This document shows, in pieces, positions 45,125 to 53,229 of a DNA stretch of 64,000 bases (position 1 is the stretch's first letter; every line of letters begins with the position of its first letter). The translations under genes and the position numbers were made by a program. The DNA lies in assembly GCF_003438995.1 (NCBI RefSeq), contig NZ_QSUN01000005.1, positions 1 to 64,000 on the forward strand, read 5' to 3'. Under the pieces are notes generated by a model. That model was not told where the DNA came from. It worked only from the letters and a program-made list of their open reading frames with translations, and did not search any database. This DNA comes from Bacteroides sp. OM05-12 (GTDB lineage: Bacteria; Bacteroidota; Bacteroidia; Bacteroidales; Bacteroidaceae).

Positions 45125-46462
45125 CTAAATCCGTTTGTTCTGCCATTTCCCTTTCTTCATGTACCACCATGAGAAAAGGTAAATGAATCCGCCGTATACA
45201 TGCTCGGTAGTCCAGCACCATGCCACGTCTATTCTCAGGTAGAATATCATATAGCACACGTAGAGGACATAAATAATCAGCGTAGTAAACTCAAGCATTA
45301 ATGCGGAGCGTGTATTCCCTGTACCGGATACGGCTTGGAAATAGATATTCCCCGGTACGAGGAACAAGTAGGCGGAGCATAATACCCAAAGTGCCGGAGT
45401 GGAAGCATATACCAATTCCTGGGAGTTGGTATAGATGTGTAATATCAGCGATGGAAATACGGCAAAGATGATGATGATGGGTGCTACGAAGTAATAAGCC
45501 ATCCTGATAGTCTGCTTTAGTGTACCTCTCACATATTGTATATCACCTGCTCCGATAAGGTTGCTGATTAACGTGCTTGTCGTCGAGGCAAAAGCGATAA
45601 CCGTCATGAAGGGAATAGCTGATACATTACGGATAATATTGGTGATGGCGAGCGAACGTTCTCCAAGATGTTCTACTGCAATGAAAAATAAGAACCAAGT
45701 GGACATGGACAGGAAGTTCTGTATCATCGTCCATAAAGATACATTCAGAATGCGCTTTAATATTCCCCACTGGATGCCGGAGAAGTGGTTTAAACCGTAT
45801 TTCCTGAAATCTATCTTTCGACAGGTATAAATGATAAAGAAGATGACGGATACCAGTTCCGCTAAAGATGATCCGATAGCGGCTCCTGCGATACCCAATG
45901 CCGGGAAACCGAATTTACCGAATATCAATATGTAATTGAATATCACATTGGAGAGCACCATTACGATGGAATTCAGAGTCAGAGTTTTGGTTTGTGTAGT
46001 ACCTACGAAGAATGCGCGGAACATAACTCCGATGAAAGAGAAGAAAAATCCGTAGACACGCCAGTTGATATACGAAACGGTAGCATGAAATACTTCATTC
46101 GATTGGATGATATCTTTCAGGATATATGGGGAATACAGTTGGGATAAAACAAACATGACAACGGCCAATGATAACAGGAATACCACTCCCTGATAGAATA
46201 TGGAACCGATTTGCTTGTAGTTACCTTCCCCATTACGTCGCCCGATAAGAATCTGTGCTCCGATACTGAAGCCGAAAGCTATCATGAAGATTATCATGTA
46301 ATAAACTCCGGCAAGGGCGGATGCACCCAGTTCGATTTCTCCTACGCGTCCCAGGAAAGCTGTGTCCGTCATGCCTATCAACTGCTCCATAATCAGGCTG
46401 ACAAGGATAGGATAGGTTATAAGCCATATTTCTTTATAGCTGTATTTTGTTGGTGTGTTCAT
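45125..46462 (-). CDS. MATE-family multidrug/sodium antiporter
   Basis: This 445-residue integral membrane protein has about twelve transmembrane helices in two related halves. It starts with the typical YKEIWLITYPILVSLIMEQL and TDTAFLGRVGEIELGA, with QILIGRRNGEGN following. It would export cationic drugs or metabolites by cation antiport. It stands alone on the minus strand. Confidence 0.92.
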   Translation of the reverse strand: MNTPTKYSYKEIWLITYPILVSLIMEQLIGMTDTAFLGRVGEIELGASALAGVYYMIIFMIAFGFSIGAQILIGRRNGEGNYKQIGSIFYQGVVFLLSLAVVMFVLSQLYSPYILKDIIQSNEVFHATVSYINWRVYGFFFSFIGVMFRAFFVGTTQTKTLTLNSIVMVLSNVIFNYILIFGKFGFPALGIAGAAIGSSLAELVSVIFFIIYTCRKIDFRKYGLNHFSGIQWGILKRILNVSLWTMIQNFLSMSTWFLFFIAVEHLGERSLAITNIIRNVSAIPFMTVIAFASTTSTLISNLIGAGDIQYVRGTLKQTIRMAYYFVAPIIIIFAVFPSLILHIYTNSQELVYASTPALWVLCSAYLFLVPGNIYFQAVSGTGNTRSALMLEFTTLIIYVLYVCYMIFYLRIDVAWCWTTEHVYGGFIYLFSWWYMKKGKWQNKRI

Positions 46463-46560
46463 ATAGAATTTTGTATGTATGATGATAGTAATAGTAAATA
46501 GATAGAATGGGATGAAAGGAAAAGAAAAGCTGTTCTTTTATCCTAGAACAGCTTTATCTT

Positions 46561-48135
46561 TTATTTAATTTCAATTTCCTCTTTCATATCGATCTCGTCT
46601 TTATTGGAATCATAGAATTTATATTCCAGAAAGGCGAGGCTCTGATCGGGGATAATCTTAATACCAAAGCCGTACTTCATTTGCCATTTACGCCGTAAGG
46701 AAATAACTCCCTGATTAACGTAGGCTGAAATATACGGATGGATGTGTAGTTTGAATTTCTTAATCTTCAGTTTATTGACCAGATAGTCAATTTTACTCTC
46801 TAATGTGTCTGTGAATAGGATAGAGGGTTTGATAGTACCTTTACCAAAACAAGTAGGGCAAGTTTCGCTGGTATTGACATCCATGGCCGGACGTACCCGT
46901 TGACGGGTTATTTGCATAAGTCCGAATTTGCTGAGTGGCAATATATTATGTTTCGCTCTGTCCAACTGCATGTTTTGACACATACGTTCATAGAGCTTCT
47001 GCCTGTTTTCAGCTTCGTTCATATCAATAAAATCAACTACAATGATACCTCCCATATCTCTCAGGCGAAGTTGGCGTGCCAGTTCATCGGCTGCACCAAG
47101 ATTTACGTCAAGAGCATTGGCTTCTTGTCCGTTGCCGGATTTGGAACGATTACCGCTATTTACGTCTACTACGTGCAGAGCTTCGGTATGTTCAATAATA
47201 AGGTATGCACCGCTTTTATATGATACGGTTTTGCCAAAAGATGATTTGATTTGTTTGGTAATACCAAAATTGTCGTAGATGGGAAGCTGACCTTTATATA
47301 ACTTTACGATTCCTGCCCGTTCAGGAGCAATGAGAGTCACATAGTCTTTTACTTCTTCATAGACCGCTTCATCATTGATATGGATGCTTTCAAATGAAGG
47401 ATTGAAAAGGTCACGTAATAAAGCAACGGTACGGCTGGTTTCTTCATAAACCAATGTCGGTAGTTTTGTCGCTTTCTGTACTTTTACAATGCTTTCTTCC
47501 CAATGTTTCAACAAGACTTTAAGCTCGGCGTCAAGTTCCGCAACGCGTTTTCCTTCTGCAACTGTACGTACGATTACCCCGAAATTTTTGGGTTTGATAC
47601 TTTGTAACAGTTGTTTCAGTCGGGCACGTTCTTCGCCTGATTTAATTTTTTGAGATACGGATACCTTATCATTAAAAGGGATTAAAACCAAATATCTTCC
47701 TGCAAAAGATAGTTCGCAGGTCAGTCGTGGTCCTTTTGTTGAGATAGGTTCCTTTACGATTTGAACAACAACTTCTTGTCCTACTTTCAGCGCTGTAGAT
47801 ACAGTACCATCTTTATCAATATCAGGAAGAATGGTTGCTTTGGAAATAGGATTGAGTTTTTTTCGATCGCTTATCGTCTGTCTTACATATTTGTCTAGAG
47901 AGTTGAATTGAGGACCTAAGTCTAAATAATGAAGAAAAGCGTCTTTTTCATAACCAACATCCACGAAGCAGGCATTCAAGCCGGGCATCAATTTCTTAAT
48001 GCGGCCTAAATACATATTGCCCACGGAGAAAGAAAGATTTCTTCCTTCCTTTTGAAGTTCCACCAGATTCTTGTCTTCAAGAAGTGCGATGGAGATTTCT
48101 TTGGGCTGTACGTCAACTACTAATTCGCTCGTCAC
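46561..48135 (-). CDS. rng: Ribonuclease G/E family endoribonuclease
   Basis: This 524-residue single-strand-specific RNase acts in rRNA maturation and mRNA decay. An S1-type RNA-binding domain occupies about 35-130 (VGNMYLGRIKKLMPGLNACF). The catalytic DNase-I-like domain contains VDVNSG and GGIIVVDFIDM with the magnesium-binding aspartates. CPTCFGKG near 420 is the zinc-link cysteine motif. There is no long C-terminal degradosome scaffold, so it is the RNase G-like form. It follows the 30-residue basic protein gene on the same strand, separated by a hairpin. Confidence 0.92.
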   Translation of the reverse strand: MTSELVVDVQPKEISIALLEDKNLVELQKEGRNLSFSVGNMYLGRIKKLMPGLNACFVDVGYEKDAFLHYLDLGPQFNSLDKYVRQTISDRKKLNPISKATILPDIDKDGTVSTALKVGQEVVVQIVKEPISTKGPRLTCELSFAGRYLVLIPFNDKVSVSQKIKSGEERARLKQLLQSIKPKNFGVIVRTVAEGKRVAELDAELKVLLKHWEESIVKVQKATKLPTLVYEETSRTVALLRDLFNPSFESIHINDEAVYEEVKDYVTLIAPERAGIVKLYKGQLPIYDNFGITKQIKSSFGKTVSYKSGAYLIIEHTEALHVVDVNSGNRSKSGNGQEANALDVNLGAADELARQLRLRDMGGIIVVDFIDMNEAENRQKLYERMCQNMQLDRAKHNILPLSKFGLMQITRQRVRPAMDVNTSETCPTCFGKGTIKPSILFTDTLESKIDYLVNKLKIKKFKLHIHPYISAYVNQGVISLRRKWQMKYGFGIKIIPDQSLAFLEYKFYDSNKDEIDMKEEIEIK

Positions 48136-48176
48136 GGTTACTTTTTTCTTAATTAATTAAACTTTACTACTTAAAC

Positions 48177-48220
48177 AAAGAACAAACCCGAAAGACTATT
48201 TCTTTGCAAGTTTGTTCTTT
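48177..48220 (-). terminator. Hairpin between the bS22-like gene and rng
   Basis: AAAGAACAAAC (48177-48187) and GTTTGTTCTTT (48210-48220) form a perfect 11-bp stem with a 22-base loop. On the minus strand it follows the bS22-like gene and precedes rng by about 40 bases. It may attenuate transcription into rng. Confidence 0.6.
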
Positions 48221-48243
48221 ATTTCTGTTTTGCAGACTAAAAT

Positions 48244-48336
48244 TTATTTTTTGCTTTTATGTCTGTTCTTTCTTAGTCTTTTTTTACGCTTGTGAGTAGA
48301 CATTTTATGTCTTTTTTTCTTCTTTCCGCTTGGCAT
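48244..48336 (-). CDS. 30-residue basic protein, bS22/mS38-like (DUF1713 type)
   Basis: The encoded peptide starts MPSGKKKKRHKMSTHKRKK and continues RLRKNRHKSKK; 18 of 30 residues are Lys or Arg. The KRHKMxxHKRKKRLRKxRHK pattern resembles the C-terminal motif of mitochondrial mS38 (AURKAIP1/COX24) and the small mycobacterial ribosomal protein bS22. It is therefore probably a ribosome-bound protein. The ATG is unambiguous and the gene sits 35 bases after HU on the same strand. It is easily missed because of its size. Confidence 0.8.
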   Translation of the reverse strand: MPSGKKKKRHKMSTHKRKKRLRKNRHKSKK

Positions 48337-48371
48337 AGCTTCAAAATTTTATGGGTTAATACTCTTGTTTG

Positions 48372-48647
48372 TTATTTTTTTACTGCAATTGTAAATGTCT
48401 TTGCAGGTTTGAATGCGGGTATATTGTGCTCTGGAATAATGATTGTAGTGTTTTTAGAGATGTTACGAGCTGTTTTTTGTGCTCTTTTCTTCACTACAAA
48501 GCTACCAAACCCGCGGAGGTATACATTATCTTCTCTTTCTAAAGAGCCTTTTACAGCATCCATGAATGCTTCTACGGTTGTAAGCACTGTTGTCTTATCG
48601 ATGCCGGTATTTCTGGCAATCTCGTTTACGATATCAGCTTTTGTCAT
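48372..48647 (-). CDS. HU/IHF-family DNA-binding protein
   Basis: The 91-residue histone-like protein starts MTKADIVNEIARNTGIDKTT and has the HU signature GFGSFVVKKRAQKTARN followed by a PAFKPAKTF arm end. The ATG at 48647 is chosen because a longer frame adds 30 residues that are not HU-like and cross the promoter. It bends DNA and compacts the nucleoid. Confidence 0.93.
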   Translation of the reverse strand: MTKADIVNEIARNTGIDKTTVLTTVEAFMDAVKGSLEREDNVYLRGFGSFVVKKRAQKTARNISKNTTIIIPEHNIPAFKPAKTFTIAVKK

Positions 48648-48691
48648 TTTACTAAAAATATAGTTATACGTTCTCTTAAAATTTTGGAATG

Positions 48692-48699
48692 CAAATATA
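48692..48699 (-). promoter_or_regulatory. -7 box for the HU gene
   Basis: Minus-strand TATATTTG fits TAnnTTTG and has a T-rich -33 region (TTTTTTG) 16-19 bases upstream. It lies 45 bases before the HU start. Confidence 0.55.
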
Positions 48700-48856
48700 T
48701 AGCTTTTTAGTTTCTCAAAAAAATATATTATGAACATTTTTATAGAAAATCTTTTCAGGGCATGTTTGAACGTTATGATTATTCATGGTTCGGTTGCTTT
48801 ATATTAATAATGTATGAATGATATTTCTTGTATTCTGTAAAAAGAGTAAAAGAGAG

Positions 48857-48887
48857 ATTGTCTATATCCCGAATGGTTGTATCTTTG
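48857..48887 (+). promoter_or_regulatory. Promoter of mutY
   Basis: -33 ATTG (48857-48860), a 19-base spacer and -7 TATCTTTG (48880-48887) match the Bacteroidota consensus. The mutY ATG is 29 bases downstream. Confidence 0.65.
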
Positions 48888-48915
48888 CCGCTACAATCGG
48901 AAATGAAAACAATTG

Positions 48916-49962
48916 ATGAAAGATTTCAGTAATACGCTTATTGATTGGTATGGCAGTAATAAGAGGGATTTGCCTTGGAGAAATACTACCGATCCGTATC
49001 GGATATGGATTTCAGAGATCATTTTGCAGCAAACGCGAGTAGTACAGGGATATGATTATTATTTGCGATTCATCAATCGTTTCCCCACGGTTGATGTGTT
49101 GGCGTATGCAAAGGAAGATGAGGTGCTGAGGCTTTGGCAGGGCTTGGGTTATTATTCACGTGCCCGCAATCTGCATGCTGCTGCGCAGAGCGTAGCGGGT
49201 CGGGATTTTCCTAAGACTTATGAGGGTGTGCGTGCGCTTAAAGGTGTTGGCGATTATACGGCTGCTGCTATTTGTTCCATTGCTTACGGGTTGCCTTATG
49301 CAGTTGTTGATGGAAATGTCTACCGTGTTCTTTCCCGCTATTTTGGAGTTGAAACACCGATAGACAGTACCGTTGGAAAGAAAGAGTTTGCCGCTTTGGC
49401 GCAAGAACTATTAAATAAGGAGTGTCCGGGTTTATATAATCAAGCTATTATGGATTTCGGAGCATTGCAATGTACGCCTTCCGCATCGGATTGCCTGTTT
49501 TGTCCGTTGGCAGACAGTTGTGCCGCATTGTCGAAAGGTCTGGTAGATAAATTGCCTGCAAAACAGAAAAAAACGAAAGTCCGTAATCGTTATTTTACTT
49601 ATTTATATGTTCGGATAGGGGAGTATACCTTTATAAATAAGCGGGCTGATGACGATATTTGGAAAGGATTGTACGAATTACCTTTGATAGAAACGGATAT
49701 GGCGTTGGAGGGAGAAGAACAGCTATTTGCACTTCCGGCTTTTCAGACTTTTTTAACGAAGGATGAACAACCGGTGTCGGTTCGTTTGCTTAAAAAAGGA
49801 GTAAAGCATGTTCTTTCCCATCAGATACTTTATACTGATTTCTATGAAGTGGAACTCCCTGAAGATTCTTGTTCTTTTGCCGGATTTACTAAAATAAAGC
49901 GGGAAGATTTGCCGGATTATGCTGTTCCCAAGTTGATTCATTCATTTTTAGAGCAGTTTTAA
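48916..49962 (+). CDS. mutY: A/G-specific adenine glycosylase
   Basis: This enzyme removes adenine mispaired with 8-oxoguanine. The 348-residue protein has the helix-hairpin-helix (ALKGVGDYTAAAI), catalytic E34 (ISEIILQQTRV) and D132 (AVVDGNVYRVL), and a [4Fe-4S] cluster C186-X6-C193-X2-C196-X5-C202. The C-terminal Nudix-like domain (about 225-345) recognises 8-oxoguanine. The ATG at 48916 is preferred over the TTG codon just before it. Confidence 0.96.
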   Translation: MKDFSNTLIDWYGSNKRDLPWRNTTDPYRIWISEIILQQTRVVQGYDYYLRFINRFPTVDVLAYAKEDEVLRLWQGLGYYSRARNLHAAAQSVAGRDFPKTYEGVRALKGVGDYTAAAICSIAYGLPYAVVDGNVYRVLSRYFGVETPIDSTVGKKEFAALAQELLNKECPGLYNQAIMDFGALQCTPSASDCLFCPLADSCAALSKGLVDKLPAKQKKTKVRNRYFTYLYVRIGEYTFINKRADDDIWKGLYELPLIETDMALEGEEQLFALPAFQTFLTKDEQPVSVRLLKKGVKHVLSHQILYTDFYEVELPEDSCSFAGFTKIKREDLPDYAVPKLIHSFLEQF

Positions 49963-49976
49963 ATTGGTGAAATTTG

Positions 49977-50349
49977 CCTTCACCTTATCACTATTTGAAG
50001 GTAAATCGTTATATAATAACAAGTTAGAGTGAAGGTAACTTTTTATGCGGTAAAAGCCGATGGTTCGCGGATGACGTGATCTATTTTTTGGGGTAGTTCA
50101 TGCGTGATAAATGACAAAAGCTCCCTCTGTTTATAGAGGGAGTACCTCTGAAGAGGGGAGGGAGTGTCTTTTTCTCAATTCTCAACTTAAAAAAGAACTC
50201 CTCCGTCACTACGTGACACCTCCTCTATAAACAGAGGAGGAACTTTAATTCTGACTTGTCCATTTTTTTGTGCAGTTCACAAAAATAGTACCTTCACTCT
50301 AACTGAGTAATAATCAATCACAAAGGCGCAAATAGTGATAAGGTGAAGG
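49977..50349. repeat. Composite repeat block between mutY and the sorting-tail cluster
   Basis: Inverted 59-bp elements bound the block (49977-50035 minus, 50291-50349 plus). Inside lie the GCCGATGGTTCGCGGATGAC start module (50055-50076), the pair CTGTTTATAGAGGGAG (about 50128) and CCTCTATAAACAG (about 50222), and two sequences like the right end of the IS (50082-50100 and 50257-50279). There is no coding capacity from 49963 to 50663. Confidence 0.8.
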
Positions 50350-50403
50350 CAAATCAAAGTAAATTGAATAATAGCTAAATCAGCAAAATAAGCAAGCCAA
50401 AAC

Positions 50404-50505
50404 GCCTAAGGGGGCGTTAGCTTACGCTCCAGTAGATGTAAGCTATCGCTCCCTTAAGCGTTAGGCAATACTCCCTTGAGCGTAGAACATCATCCCCTTA
50501 GGAAT
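50404..50505 (+). repeat. 22-bp tandem repeat, second locus
   Basis: Units start at 50426, 50448, 50470 and 50492 (GCTCC or close variants). A unit in the opposite orientation precedes them (about 50403-50425), creating a hairpin. This is the same family as 25206-25313. Confidence 0.65.
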
Positions 50506-50555
50506 TAAAAACGACCTTGATGTTTTTTTCAAACATAACGGGTCTCTTAAATAAT

Positions 50556-50650
50556 CATCAGGTTGTTTGAAAAAAACATAAGGTCGTTTGATTACGAAGA
50601 TACGGTCGATTGTCTGCAAACTCCTATCGTTTGCAATCGATCGACCGTAT
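50556..50650 (+). repeat. 51-bp hairpin element with 44-bp flank, copy 3
   Basis: The flank 50556-50599 is identical to 11939-11982. Arms are 50600-50612 and 50638-50650; the core 50613-50637 matches the reverse complement of the copy-1 core at 22 of 25 positions. It ends 13 bases from the stop codon of the minus-strand gene that begins at 53204, so it could act as its terminator. Confidence 0.85.
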
Positions 50651-50663
50651 GTTCTTTGGACTA

Positions 50664-53204
50664 TTATTTAACTAATACCTTAGCCACTTTCGTCCCGGCT
50701 TTGACAATGTAACTACCTGTTGATACACTGACTGTTACACTTGAATCGGATTTAGATGAACTGTAAACTAACTTACCGTCTACTGTGTAAATCTGTATCG
50801 GTTCATTAGTTATACCGGAGATCTTTATTCTGCCTTCACTTCCTGTGATAATAATATTTTCGGCTGAAGTTGATTCTATGGCATTTCCTATTACATTTAT
50901 ACTGATTTCATTCGAGTATAATGATTCACCCTTGTCATATACAGTCGTTACTTTGTAGGTATGTGTATTTTTACCTACTGTATTGTCGGCGTAAGTTGTT
51001 GCGTTGACCGGAGTTTCCGTTATTTTTGTTCCATCGCGGTAAACGTTATATCCCTTCAGTGTCAAACTTTCCATACCGTCCTTATATGAATAATACAAAT
51101 CGTCTATTAGCAACGCGCTTACATCTGATGATATACAATGGATTGCAAAGTACTTGGCATTATCAGGAATAGTGAATGTATAGGATGTCCATTCTCCCGG
51201 AACACTTGTAACTTCTTCTAATTTTGTAAAGCTGGTTGTTGCATTATCGGTAGTAGAGGTCAGCACTTCAAATGTTTCGTTTCCTACCTTAGCATCCGCT
51301 GTTTTTGCATAGAAAGAGATTACTTGTCCGCCTGTTACGATCTCCGGAGAGATTAACCAGTCGTCATTTGTTGCCGGTCCGTCAAAACAAACTAACATTT
51401 GTTCGCCGGAATAAGGTTTCCACATTTCGTCATCGGCTACTCCTGCAGAAGCAGGATTGAATACCATATAGGCTTTCGGGGCAGTTGCATTATCATACGT
51501 GCCTTCTCCTGCTGCACCGGTCTCTCCTTCATCACCGTCTACCATCGTCCAATTACCTATGTTTGTTATGGCAAATGCTGTGTAATCTTCAAATCCGTCG
51601 GTCATAGATTTTGAGATAGGAGAACCTGCACTGTAATCCGGAGCTGTCCAACTTAAATTAACCGTTCCCTCATCTTCACTACCATTTAAATCTGTTACAG
51701 TAGGATACTTCGGAGTAATGATTTTAATGGCTATCTCGTCGCTGTTGTTGTTACTATTATCCAAATCTGCACTCCATTTGATAATTGCGTGATAGTTGAG
51801 AATGCCGGAATCTTCCAACTTCGTTTTTATAGTGAATGCAACTTTTGATGTCTTGCCGGGATTCACTTCGGAACCGGCTTTGGACTCTAATACCGTTTCC
51901 CCGCTATATAGTTCTACGGTATAACCCGAAGCTGTTAATGATCCCATGTTTTTTACATTGATGTTGATTTCCGCATCATTCCCTGCCTTTACTTCCAATG
52001 GTGCTTCTACGGATTCCAAGAACATGTCATAGCCTATGTTTTGTTCAACTTTTATTTGGTCGAGTTGTAGCTGGAACTTTCCTGCATCACTACATGCTTG
52101 GAAGCCGATGTGATAATCTCCATCTGCGGGGACAGAAACCGTTACTTTTATCGTATGCCATTCACCGTCTGTAAGTTCCATTGGAGATACCAACTCCGTG
52201 GTCATACCTTCAACGGTAGGAGCTGTGCCCATTGCTACTTTAATACGCTCTGCATCTCTATTTCTATTACCGGTTTTGAAACTCAATGTATATAAGGAAT
52301 TTGCTTTCAGCTGGATAGTCGGAGTTATTAACCAGTCATCTGCACCATTGGCCATATTGAATTGGTAGAAAGCTATTTGTGTCGATTCATTATATTGCCA
52401 GGTTCTTGCGTCATCATTGGCATTAATGATTGTCATTGTATTAAAGTCTTCTTCCGTATCGAACGATTGATAGTAGATGATTCGATCGCTACTGCAATCC
52501 ACTGTCACTTCATTAGAAAAATCAGATTCTACTGTTTCTCCACCTTTATCATAAAAAACTGTAACTTTGAATTTGTATATTATAGGTTCGGTACCTACAT
52601 ACGTATATGCAGCCTTAGTTATATCTTTCAGGTCGGGGTTGGAATTATCAGTAATAGATACTCCGTTAAGATAGATATTATATCTGAAAAAGGCAATAGA
52701 GTCTCCGAACACAGGAGCTACCCATGATAAGGCTATATCCTCACCAATCTGCTCTGCTTTTAAGTTTGTGACTTTCGGATAAGTGGGGCGAAGTATATTT
52801 ATTTCTTTTGTTTCGGATGTATTGTTTTCTTTATTTACGTCATCCCCTTCTATTTTAACATAATATTTCTGCTTGGCATTGAAATTCAAGTTCGGTGTGA
52901 TACTGAATTCTATGTTAACTTCCGCTCCCGGTTGTAAACGTGCTTCGGAGCTACCTCTTGCAGGGCGATGCATTGCAAGGCTGTTATTGTTTTCGTCACA
53001 TAAATTGACTTCCCAAAATTCTTCTGTAACAGGTGCTGTATCTCCGACATTTTTTACTGTAACTTTCACTATACCGGTGGTCCCGATTGTTATTTGAGAT
53101 GGAATCTGAAAATCGGTTATAGCATAATCTACGTCTGCATATAGTCCGTATGGCAACAATAATGCCATCATCATTCCGGCTAATAAATCCTTAATTCTTT
53201 TCAT
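50664..53204 (-). CDS. Secreted cleaved-adhesin/Fn3 protein with sorting tail
   Basis: The 846-residue protein has a signal peptide (residues 1-23), a CARDB-like domain (VKVTVKNVGDTAPVTEEF), fibronectin-III-like segments (LSWVAPVFGDS, LSWTAPDYS), and two cleaved-adhesin-type jelly rolls, each with a DDWLI(T/S)P block (NGADDWLITPTIQL and TNDDWLISPEIV). A short Por-type tail ends the protein (IQIYTVDGKLVYSS ... GSYIVKAGTKVAKVLVK). Similar modules occur in gingipain adhesins and bind host proteins or haem. The function here is not known. It is last in a three-gene minus-strand run. Confidence 0.82.
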   Translation of the reverse strand: MKRIKDLLAGMMMALLLPYGLYADVDYAITDFQIPSQITIGTTGIVKVTVKNVGDTAPVTEEFWEVNLCDENNNSLAMHRPARGSSEARLQPGAEVNIEFSITPNLNFNAKQKYYVKIEGDDVNKENNTSETKEINILRPTYPKVTNLKAEQIGEDIALSWVAPVFGDSIAFFRYNIYLNGVSITDNSNPDLKDITKAAYTYVGTEPIIYKFKVTVFYDKGGETVESDFSNEVTVDCSSDRIIYYQSFDTEEDFNTMTIINANDDARTWQYNESTQIAFYQFNMANGADDWLITPTIQLKANSLYTLSFKTGNRNRDAERIKVAMGTAPTVEGMTTELVSPMELTDGEWHTIKVTVSVPADGDYHIGFQACSDAGKFQLQLDQIKVEQNIGYDMFLESVEAPLEVKAGNDAEININVKNMGSLTASGYTVELYSGETVLESKAGSEVNPGKTSKVAFTIKTKLEDSGILNYHAIIKWSADLDNSNNNSDEIAIKIITPKYPTVTDLNGSEDEGTVNLSWTAPDYSAGSPISKSMTDGFEDYTAFAITNIGNWTMVDGDEGETGAAGEGTYDNATAPKAYMVFNPASAGVADDEMWKPYSGEQMLVCFDGPATNDDWLISPEIVTGGQVISFYAKTADAKVGNETFEVLTSTTDNATTSFTKLEEVTSVPGEWTSYTFTIPDNAKYFAIHCISSDVSALLIDDLYYSYKDGMESLTLKGYNVYRDGTKITETPVNATTYADNTVGKNTHTYKVTTVYDKGESLYSNEISINVIGNAIESTSAENIIITGSEGRIKISGITNEPIQIYTVDGKLVYSSSKSDSSVTVSVSTGSYIVKAGTKVAKVLVK

Positions 53205-53229
53205 GATCGTTTATTTTTAGTGTTAGTAT

